Below are positions 57,736 to 64,000 of a DNA stretch of 64,000 nt, piece after piece; within the stretch, counting starts at the first letter, position 1, and each line of letters opens with the position of its first letter. The notes under the pieces are model-generated. The model searched no databases and was not told the origin of the DNA. It saw only the letters and a program-made list of their open reading frames with translations. Source of the stretch: Skermanella rosea (GTDB lineage: Bacteria; Pseudomonadota; Alphaproteobacteria; Azospirillales; Azospirillaceae); contig NZ_CP086111.1 in NCBI RefSeq assembly GCF_016806835.2, positions 1,933,001 through 1,997,000 on the forward strand, written 5' to 3'. The position numbers were made by a program, and so were the translations under genes.

Positions 57736-58776
57736 ATGCCTATCGACAGCGCCCTGACGACCGGACGCTTCACCCGCCTGCTGCTGGTCGCCGTGCTGAT
57801 CGCCGGCCTCGCCCTGATGGCGTGGCAGATCGTAGACGTCCTGCTGCTGGTGTTCGGCGCCATATTGCTGGCCGTTCTGCTGCGCCGGTCGGCCGACTGG
57901 CTGGCGGCCCACTCGCCGGTTTCCGGCGGCTGGGCACTGGCGGCGGTGTTGCTGGCGATCGTGATCGTCCTGGGCATCTGCGGCTGGCTGTTCGGCGCGC
58001 AGGTGTCGAGCCAGGTCGAACAGCTGACCAAGGTCGTTCCCGAGGCCTGGGGACGCGTCCGGGAACAGCTTCAGGGGTCGTCCTGGGGCAGGGCGGCGCT
58101 CGATGCCATCAGCGGAGTCGATCCCGCCAGCGTCTCGGGCGGCATGGTCCGCCAGGCGGGAAGCCTCCTGATGACGGTGGTCGGCGGGCTCGGCAACGTG
58201 CTGCTGCTGGTCGCGGGCGGCGTCTACCTCGCGGCGCAGCCTGGGCTTTACCGGGAGGGCGTCGTGGCCCTGATGCCGAAGTCGGCGGAAGCGCGGACGC
58301 GCGAGGTCCTGGACGCCATGGGGGAGGCGCTGGGCAAGTGGCTGAAGGGCCAGTTCATCTCCATGCTGATGGTCGGGGCGCTGACCAGCCTGGGCCTGTG
58401 GCTACTCGGCGTGCCGTCGGCCCTGGCCCTGGGGCTGCTGGCCGGCCTCGGCGAGTTCGTGCCGCTGATCGGGGCCTTCGCGACCGCGATCCCCGCCCTG
58501 CTGGCCGCCTCCACCGTGGACATGTCCACGGTCGTCTATACCCTGGTGCTGTACGTCGTGATCCAGCAGATCGAGGGCAACCTGATCATGCCCATGGTGG
58601 AGCGCCGGATGGTCTCGCTGCCCCCCGCGCTCGCCCTGTTCGCGGTGGTCGCCTTCGGCCTGATGTTCGGCATCCTCGGCGTCATCTTCGCGACCCCGCT
58701 GACGGTCGTGGCCTATGTCGCCGTCCAGAAGCTGTATGTGGAGGACGCGCTGGGGAAGCGGAAGCCGGCAACCTGA
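57736..58776 (+). CDS. AI-2E family transporter
   Basis: A 346-aa inner-membrane protein with seven to eight TM segments. The family core is LGKWLKGQFISMLMVGALTSLGLWLLGVPSALALGLLAGLGEFVPLIGAF, followed by VVIQQIEGNLIMPMVERRMV. Members were named for autoinducer-2 export, but many act in Na+/H+ exchange or peptide transport. ATG 57736 gives MPIDSALTTGRF; the ORF extends upstream without features. It faces msrA across about 210 nt. Confidence 0.9.
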   Translation: MPIDSALTTGRFTRLLLVAVLIAGLALMAWQIVDVLLLVFGAILLAVLLRRSADWLAAHSPVSGGWALAAVLLAIVIVLGICGWLFGAQVSSQVEQLTKVVPEAWGRVREQLQGSSWGRAALDAISGVDPASVSGGMVRQAGSLLMTVVGGLGNVLLLVAGGVYLAAQPGLYREGVVALMPKSAEARTREVLDAMGEALGKWLKGQFISMLMVGALTSLGLWLLGVPSALALGLLAGLGEFVPLIGAFATAIPALLAASTVDMSTVVYTLVLYVVIQQIEGNLIMPMVERRMVSLPPALALFAVVAFGLMFGILGVIFATPLTVVAYVAVQKLYVEDALGKRKPAT

Positions 58777-58859
58777 GCCGGCCTTCTCCCCCGGCTGTCT
58801 GGCGCAATGATCGACACCAGCGGAAAAGTACCGATCACGGGCAGAAACGTCCCCCGATT

Positions 58860-58890
58860 CGTCATGGCCGGACTTGATCCGGCCATGACG
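58860..58890. repeat. Perfect 13-bp hairpin, likely dispersed repeat (family C)
   Basis: CGTCATGGCCGGA (58860-58872), loop CTTGA, and TCCGGCCATGACG (58878-58890) form a perfect stem. This GTCATGGCCGG-type hairpin is familiar from intergenic repeats in other alphaproteobacteria (recognition from memory, not searched). It lies between convergent AI-2E and msrA genes. Confidence 0.65.
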
Positions 58891-58929
58891 ATTGAAAGAA
58901 GGAATGTCAGCCGTGAGGAACACCTTTAG

Positions 58930-58954
58930 TTGGGCAAGCAATCATCGTGCCCAA
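58930..58954 (-). terminator. Hairpin downstream of msrA
   Basis: TTGGGCA (58930-58936) and TGCCCAA (58948-58954) form a 7-bp stem with an 11-nt loop, 31 nt beyond the msrA stop on the minus strand. It lacks a clear T run (TTTAG follows at a few bases), so termination is possible but not certain. Confidence 0.35.
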
Positions 58955-58985
58955 TAGCCGCAGCCCCGCTCCGGAAGTCTTGCCC

Positions 58986-59543
58986 TCAGGCGGTTCCCCT
59001 CAGGCGATTCATGTACTGCTTGCGGACCTTGGCGACCTTCGGTGCGATCACGACCTGGCAATAGGGCTGGGCCGAGTTGCGGGCGTAATAGTCGTCGTGG
59101 TACGCCTCCGCCGGATAGAAGACGGGCAGGGGGGCCAGCTCGGTCACGATCGGGCGGTCCCAGATCCGCCGCTCGCCGAAGGACTTGATCACCTCGCGCG
59201 CGGTCTGTTCCTGCTCCGCGTCGTGGTAGAAGACCACCGAGCGGTACTGCGGGCCGACATCGTTGCCCTGGCGGTTCAACGTCGTCGGATCGTGGGTGGT
59301 GAAGAACACTTCCAGCAGGTCACGGTAGGAGATCACCTCCGGGTCGTAGGTGATCTGGACCACCTCGGCATGCCCGGTCCGGGCGGTGCAGACCTGCTCG
59401 TAGGTGGGGTTCTCCACATGCCCGCCGGCATAGCCGGACTGGACCTTCTCCACGCCGCGCAGTTGCTGGAAGACCGCTTCGGTGCACCAGAAGCAGCCGC
59501 CGCCGAAAGTCGCCTGTGCCAATTGCCGATCTGCGGCCATCAC
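58986..59543 (-). CDS. msrA: Peptide-methionine (S)-S-oxide reductase MsrA
   Basis: Repairs methionine-S-sulfoxide in proteins. The 185-aa protein has the catalytic Cys17 in [12 protein letters not shown] (with Cys20 in the same motif), [16 protein letters not shown] and [16 protein letters not shown] with a resolving Cys near the C-terminus. Two ATGs are in tandem at the start. It is probably a separate unit from the acyl-CoA synthetase gene 94 nt upstream. Confidence 0.97.
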   Translation of the reverse strand: MMAADRQLAQATFGGGCFWCTEAVFQQLRGVEKVQSGYAGGHVENPTYEQVCTARTGHAEVVQITYDPEVISYRDLLEVFFTTHDPTTLNRQGNDVGPQYRSVVFYHDAEQEQTAREVIKSFGERRIWDRPIVTELAPLPVFYPAEAYHDDYYARNSAQPYCQVVIAPKVAKVRKQYMNRLRGTA

Positions 59544-59637
59544 GCTTCATCCTCTTGAGTCGTCGGTACTCCCGCCATGTGGTGCCTCCGGGCGCCGCCG
59601 AACACCCGCAGGCCCATCACATTGGCGAGAGCGCGGC

Positions 59638-61350
59638 TCAGGCGGTCTTCGCCGGCTCCAGCTTCAGCTCCTCGGCCATCTTCTGCCGCATGATGAATTT
59701 CTGGATCTTGCCGGTCACGGTCATGGGGAAGCCGTCCACGAAGCGGATGTAGCGCGGCACCTTGTAGTGGGCGATGCTGCCCCGGCAGAACTCCAGCACC
59801 TCCTCCTCGGTCAGCGTCTCGCCGTCCTGGACATGGATCCAGGCGCAGAGCTGCTCGCCGAACCGCTCGTCGGGGACGCCGAAGACCTGGACGTCCTTGA
59901 TCCGCGGATGAGTGTAGAGGAATTCCTCGACCTCGCGCGGGTAGATGTTCTCGCCGCCGCGGATCACCATGTCCTTGATCCGGCCGACGATGTTGCAATA
60001 GCCCTCCGCGTCGATGGTGGCGAGGTCGCCGGTATGCATCCAGCGGCCGGCGTCGATCGCCTCGCGGGTGCGCTCCTCGTCGCCCCAATAGCCCTGCATC
60101 ACGGAATAGCCGCGGGTCAGCAGTTCGCCGGGCGTGCCGACCGGGACGATCCGGCCCTCGGCATCGACGATCTTGACCTCCAGGTGCGGCTGGATGCGGC
60201 CGACGGTCGAGACGCGCCGCTCCAGCGGGTCGTCCACCGAGCTCTGGAAGCTGACCGGGCTGGTCTCCGTCATGCCGTAGGCGATGGTGATCTCGCCCAT
60301 GTTCATCTCGCCGGCGACCCGCTTCATCACCTCGGTCGGGCAGGGCGAGCCCGCCATGATGCCGGTGCGCAGCGTGGTCAGGTCGAATTCCCCGAACCGG
60401 GGGTGGTTGAGGATGGAGATGAACATGGTCGGCACGCCGTGCAGGCCGGTGCAGCGCTCCTCCTGGACCGTGGCGAGGACGGCCTCGGCGTCGAACCCCT
60501 CCCCCGGGATCACCATGCAGGCGCGGTGGGTGACGCAGGCGAGGTTGCCCAGCACCATGCCGAAGCAGTGGTAGAACGGCACGGGGATGCACAGCCGGTC
60601 CCGCTCGGTCAGGCGCATCGCCTCGCCGATGAAGAAGCCGTTGTTCAGGATATTGTGGTGGGTCAGCGTGGCGCCCTTGGGATTGCCCGTGGTGCCGCTG
60701 GTGAACTGGATGTTGATAGCCTCGTCGAACTGGAGCGCGTCGCGCAGCCGGTCCAGTTCCGCGAAATGCTCGTCGCGGGCGCCCGCTGCGATATCGGCGA
60801 AGTTGAACATGCCGGCGCTGATCTCGGCCCCCAGCCGGATCACCGTCCGCAGGGCCGGCAGCTTGTGCGACTCCAGGTGCCCGGGCGCGCAGCGGTCGAG
60901 TTCGGGGGCGACCTGCCGCAGCATCCCGAGATAGTCGCTGCTCTTGAAGGAATCGGCCAGGATCAGCGCCTTGCAGCCGACCTTGTTCAGCGCGTATTCC
61001 AGCTCGTGGGTGCGGTAGGCCGGGTTGATGTTGACCAGCACCAGCCCGGCCTTGGCCGTGGCGAACTGGGTCAGCACCCATTCCGAATTGTTCTGCGACC
61101 AGATCCCGATGCGGTCACCCGGCTTCAGCCCCAGCGCGATCAGCCCGGCGGCCAGTCGGTCGGTCTCCGCCTTGAACTGGGCGTAGGTCAGCCGGACGCC
61201 CTGATGCCGGACCACCAGGGCGTCGGCCTCCGGCGACAGCGCCGCCATGCGGTCCAGGTGGACGCCGATGGTATCGCCGATCAGCGGCGTAGGCGACGCG
61301 CCGTGGACGTAGCTGCGGGTCAGCAGGGGTGTCTGGGTGGGTTCGGCCAT
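59638..61350 (-). CDS. AMP-binding fatty-acyl-CoA synthetase
   Basis: A 570-aa member of the ANL superfamily. Motifs in order are the P-loop [20 protein letters not shown], the YGMTETSP, the [37 protein letters not shown], and the C-terminal catalytic Lys in [11 protein letters not shown]. The pattern fits medium/long-chain fatty-acid or related carboxylate activation for beta-oxidation. ATG 61350 is well placed. No other beta-oxidation gene is adjacent. Confidence 0.95.
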   Translation of the reverse strand: MAEPTQTPLLTRSYVHGASPTPLIGDTIGVHLDRMAALSPEADALVVRHQGVRLTYAQFKAETDRLAAGLIALGLKPGDRIGIWSQNNSEWVLTQFATAKAGLVLVNINPAYRTHELEYALNKVGCKALILADSFKSSDYLGMLRQVAPELDRCAPGHLESHKLPALRTVIRLGAEISAGMFNFADIAAGARDEHFAELDRLRDALQFDEAINIQFTSGTTGNPKGATLTHHNILNNGFFIGEAMRLTERDRLCIPVPFYHCFGMVLGNLACVTHRACMVIPGEGFDAEAVLATVQEERCTGLHGVPTMFISILNHPRFGEFDLTTLRTGIMAGSPCPTEVMKRVAGEMNMGEITIAYGMTETSPVSFQSSVDDPLERRVSTVGRIQPHLEVKIVDAEGRIVPVGTPGELLTRGYSVMQGYWGDEERTREAIDAGRWMHTGDLATIDAEGYCNIVGRIKDMVIRGGENIYPREVEEFLYTHPRIKDVQVFGVPDERFGEQLCAWIHVQDGETLTEEEVLEFCRGSIAHYKVPRYIRFVDGFPMTVTGKIQKFIMRQKMAEELKLEPAKTA

Positions 61351-61889
61351 CGTTTCCTCCGCGCGGCACCGTCGGCCACGGTGCCTTCTTCGTCTTGGTC
61401 CTTCTCCGGCGCACTTCGGCGCGCGGGCAGATGACTACAACGATCCGGGCGGAGGGTAAAATGGCGCAAACGAAGGCGCCGGGATTCGAACAACGTTTGA
61501 TTTGGCGGCGAAAGTCAAACGTCGAGATGAAAGGACACGGTCCTCACACCATATAAATCAGATGACGTGGATGACCGCCTGGCTCGCGGCACCGACCGTC
61601 ACGGCAAGGAATACCATGCGGGCTACGAAGCGTTCTGCGGGCGACCAACGCGCCCAGTCCTTGGAAAAGCTGTTCCACATGACAGCACCATCTTGGAGGT
61701 TTCACGAGCTTGGCTGATGACCTCCACCCTGAACGACCGTGGTTATTATCCGGTTAACATTATGGTTAACGGCAGCTGGCGGATTTTGTTCCGTGACGAT
61801 ATCACAGATGTCCGGCATTTGGTTGTTTTCCCCGACTGAGAATCATGATCGTTGAGGCATTCCGATGAGAACTTTGCTAGAACATCCCC
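61351..61889. other. AT-richer spacer between the acyl-CoA synthetase gene and recO
   Basis: This 539-nt divergent region is noticeably more AT-rich than its surroundings from about 61440. It must hold promoters for both flanking genes. Two GTTAAC sites 12 nt apart (about 61752-61769) form a direct/inverted repeat; the spacing is TTAA-N8-TTAAC, not the N7 of CtrA. It contains the possible small minus-strand gene below and, on the plus strand, an open frame (61567-61839) that I do not call as a gene. Confidence 0.55.
61558..61680 (-). CDS. Possible 40-aa membrane protein
   Basis: The frame encodes MWNSFSKDWARWSP... with a Trp/Arg-rich amphipathic start and a single C-terminal TM helix (FVARMVFLAVTVGAASQAVI). 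This layout occurs in many small alphaproteobacterial membrane proteins. There is no strong ribosome site (GGTG 8 nt upstream), so it remains a candidate. The longer plus-strand frame covering it is the competing reading. Confidence 0.35.
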   Translation of the reverse strand: MWNSFSKDWARWSPAERFVARMVFLAVTVGAASQAVIHVI

Positions 61890-62639
61890 ATGGAATGGAC
61901 TGACGAGGCGATCGTGCTGTCCGCCCGGCCGCACGGCGAGGCGGCGGTGGTGGCCACCCTGCTGACCCGCACCCATGGCCGGCATTCCGGCCTGGTGCAG
62001 GGCGGCCGTTCGTCCAGGCAGCGCGGCAACCTGCAGCCCGGCAACCGGGTCAGCGCCCGCTGGCGGGCCCGGCTGGCCGACCATCTCGGGACCTTCACGA
62101 TCGAGCCGATCCACAACAACGCCGCCGGCATGCTGGACGACCCGCTGCGCCTGGCGGCGCTGGTGTCGGCCTGCACCGTGACGGAGGTCGTCCTGCCCGA
62201 CCGGGAGCCGCACGAGCCGGTGTTCCACGGGCTGGCGGCCCTGCTGGAGGCGTTCGAGAGCCCGCTGTGGGCGCCGGCCTATGTCCGGTGGGAACTGGGG
62301 CTTCTCCAGGAACTGGGCTTCGGCCTCGACCTGGCGTCCTGCGCCGCCACCGGAAGCAACGACGCGCTGGCCTATGTCAGCCCGCGCACCGGCCGGGCGG
62401 TGTCCCTCTCGGCCGGCGAGCCCTACCGCGACAGGCTGCTTCCCCTGCCGGGCTTCCTGGCCGGGCAGCCCGGCTGGAGTGAGGCGGAAGTGCTTGCCGG
62501 CCTCGAGCTGACGGGGCATTTCCTGGAACGCGACGCGCTCGCTCATGCCTCCTCCCAGGCGGTCGCGGCCTTGCCCGCGGCCCGGACCCGCTTCATAGAA
62601 CGCTATCGCAAAATGGCTACCCTTCCTGGTAGTAGATAA
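61890..62639 (+). CDS. recO: DNA repair protein RecO
   Basis: Promotes RecA loading and strand annealing with RecF/RecR. The 249-aa protein opens with the OB-fold region MEWTDEAIVLSARPHGEAAVVATLLTRTHG, has RYVRWELGLLQELGFGLDL-like helices and the ALAYVSPRTGRAVS segment usual in alphaproteobacterial RecO. No zinc-finger Cys cluster is evident. parC begins 3 nt after its stop, the standard recO-parC arrangement in this class. Confidence 0.95.
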   Translation: MEWTDEAIVLSARPHGEAAVVATLLTRTHGRHSGLVQGGRSSRQRGNLQPGNRVSARWRARLADHLGTFTIEPIHNNAAGMLDDPLRLAALVSACTVTEVVLPDREPHEPVFHGLAALLEAFESPLWAPAYVRWELGLLQELGFGLDLASCAATGSNDALAYVSPRTGRAVSLSAGEPYRDRLLPLPGFLAGQPGWSEAEVLAGLELTGHFLERDALAHASSQAVAALPAARTRFIERYRKMATLPGSR

Positions 62640-62642
62640 GAC

Positions 62643-64000
62643 ATGACCGACCCTGCACTCGACATCCACGACAAGCCGCTCTCCGAGGCGCTCGGCGAGC
62701 GGTACCTCTCCTACGCGCTGTCCACCATCATGGCGCGCTCGCTGCCTGACGTGCGCGACGGGCTGAAGCCGGTCCACCGTCGGCTGCTCTACGCCATGAG
62801 CCAGCTGAAGCTGGACCCGGACACCCCGCCCAAGAAATGCGCTCGCGTCGTCGGCGACGTGATCGGTAAGTTCCACCCGCACGGCGACACCGCGGTCTAT
62901 GACGCGCTGGTCCGGCTGGCGCAGGACTTCGCGGTCCGCTATCCGCTGATCGACGGGCAGGGCAATTTCGGCAACATCGACGGCGACAACGCCGCCGCCA
63001 TGCGGTACACCGAGGCCCGCCTGACCGACGTGGCCCGCGCCCTGCTCGAAGGGATCGACGAGGATACCGTCGATTTCCGCGGCACCTACGACGGCGAGGG
63101 CGAGGAGCCGATCGTGCTGCCCGCCGCCTTCCCGAACCTGCTGGCCAACGGCTCGCAAGGCATCGCGGTCGGCATGGCGACCTCGATCCCGCCGCACAAC
63201 GCAGAAGAGCTGTGCGACGCCCTGAGCCATCTGATCAAGAAGCCCGACGCCACGGTCGAGGACCTGATCCGGTTCGTCCCCGGTCCCGATTTCCCGACCG
63301 GCGGCATCCTGGTCGAGTCGCAGGCCGCCATCGCCGAGGCCTACCGCACCGGGCGCGGCAGCTTCCGGGTGCGCGCCAGGTGGGAGGTCGAAAAGCTGGG
63401 GCAGGGCACCTGGCAGATCGTCGTCACCGAGATCCCCTACCAGGTCCAGAAGAGCCGGCTGATCGAGAAGATCGCCGAACTGCTGGCGGCGCGGAAGCTG
63501 TTCCTGCTCGACGACGTGCGCGACGAATCGGCGGAGGACATCCGCCTCGTCCTGGTGCCGAAGAACCGCAACGTCGATCCCGACGTGCTGATGGAATCGC
63601 TGTTCAAGACCACCGACCTGGAAACCCGGTTCGGCCTGAACATGAACGTGCTGGACAAGGACAACGTCCCGCGCGTCATGAACCTGCGCGAGGTCCTGCA
63701 AGCCTTCCTGGCGCACCGGATCGAGGTGCTGGAGCGGCGCTCGCGCCACCGGCTGGGCAAGATCGACCACCGGCTGGAAGTGCTGGGCGGCTACCTGATC
63801 GCCTACCTGAACCTGGACGAGGTGATCCGGATCATCCGCGAGGAGGACGAGCCCAAGCGCTCGCTGATGAAGACCTTCTCGCTGACGGAGGTGCAGGCGG
63901 AGGCGATCCTGAACATGCGGCTGCGCTCGCTGCGCAAGTTGGAGGAGTTCGAGATCCGCAAGGAGCACGACAGCCTGTCGGCCGAGCGCGCCGACCTGCT
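62643..64000 (+). CDS. parC: DNA topoisomerase IV subunit A (ParC), cut by window end
   Basis: The first 452 codons of ParC. The catalytic Tyr is in [10 protein letters not shown], and the quinolone region reads [19 protein letters not shown]. This region has Thr where E. coli ParC has Ser80, and Asp at the Glu84 position. ParC rather than GyrA is chosen because of the recO-parC linkage and the [19 protein letters not shown] start; the C-terminal part that would settle it lies beyond the window. No stop occurs to 64000. Confidence 0.93.
   Translation, partial: MTDPALDIHDKPLSEALGERYLSYALSTIMARSLPDVRDGLKPVHRRLLYAMSQLKLDPDTPPKKCARVVGDVIGKFHPHGDTAVYDALVRLAQDFAVRYPLIDGQGNFGNIDGDNAAAMRYTEARLTDVARALLEGIDEDTVDFRGTYDGEGEEPIVLPAAFPNLLANGSQGIAVGMATSIPPHNAEELCDALSHLIKKPDATVEDLIRFVPGPDFPTGGILVESQAAIAEAYRTGRGSFRVRARWEVEKLGQGTWQIVVTEIPYQVQKSRLIEKIAELLAARKLFLLDDVRDESAEDIRLVLVPKNRNVDPDVLMESLFKTTDLETRFGLNMNVLDKDNVPRVMNLREVLQAFLAHRIEVLERRSRHRLGKIDHRLEVLGGYLIAYLNLDEVIRIIREEDEPKRSLMKTFSLTEVQAEAILNMRLRSLRKLEEFEIRKEHDSLSAERADL

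Noticed and set aside
61752-61769. CtrA site upstream of recO
   Set aside because: The two TTAA half sites are separated by eight bases, not seven.
61567-61839. 90-aa plus-strand frame upstream of recO
   Set aside because: Start has no ribosome site, its first half is antisense to a better small frame, and the HigB-like resemblance of the end is too weak to call a gene.

Overview
The window is a GC-rich chromosomal segment, probably from an alphaproteobacterium of the Rhodospirillales (Azospirillum/Skermanella-like). This is an inference from the run pal-cpoB-tilS-ftsH-folP-glmM-thiD, the recO-parC pair, the archaeal-type SerC beside SerA, the DUF3369/HD-GYP regulator and the DUF3141 protein. 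No 16S, tRNA or other strain-level marker was seen. I found no prophage, IS element, CRISPR array or rRNA; most of it reads as ordinary chromosome, with accessory patches around 8.6-14.7 kb and 57-62 kb.

Layout. 0-8.6 kb (+): envelope and housekeeping genes (pal, cpoB, tilS, ftsH, folP, glmM, thiD). 8.6-14.7 kb: a MocR-type regulator (-) diverging from a tightly packed + strand run of DUF1127 protein, GNAT, PhzF-like, GNAT and MaoC-like genes, followed by an unrecognised 573-aa gene. 14.8-17.6 kb (+): serC-serA. 17.7-22.6 kb: a zinc alcohol dehydrogenase and a secreted hydrolase (-), then a TPR/O-GlcNAc-transferase-like protein (+). 22.5-25.5 kb: exbB-exbD-tonB (-) diverging from a bacterioferritin gene (+) across one Fur-box-like palindrome. 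26-36 kb (-): a ROK regulator, a three-part sugar ABC importer, a PfkB-type sugar kinase and zwf-edd-eda, i.e. uptake plus the Entner-Doudoroff pathway. 36-41 kb (+): a DUF3141 hydrolase, cytochrome c', a dihaem cytochrome and a metallophosphoesterase. 41-47.8 kb: a PAS histidine kinase with an HD-GYP response regulator (+), facing a large multi-PAS kinase (-). 48.5-57 kb (+): a GlxA-type regulator, an MFS transporter, and a BMP-type nucleoside/nucleobase ABC importer ending in a cytosine-deaminase-like gene. 57-64 kb: CsbD (-), AI-2E-type permease (+), msrA (-), acyl-CoA synthetase (-), recO-parC (+, parC cut by the window edge).

Points that stand out. (1) The window holds two families of paired REP-like hairpins that begin with GTAG and show compensatory base changes between copies. 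Together with a third hairpin they sit only between convergent genes. (2) The cytosine-deaminase-like enzyme keeps every metal and catalytic residue of E. coli CodA but has Cys where CodA has Asp314, a position tied to substrate choice, and it is coupled to a nucleobase importer. (3) The bacterioferritin keeps the haem Met52 but has lost three of six ferroxidase ligands, so it should be the haem subunit of a two-subunit ferritin. (4) The sugar operon has an internal terminator just after the binding-protein gene and no pgl gene.
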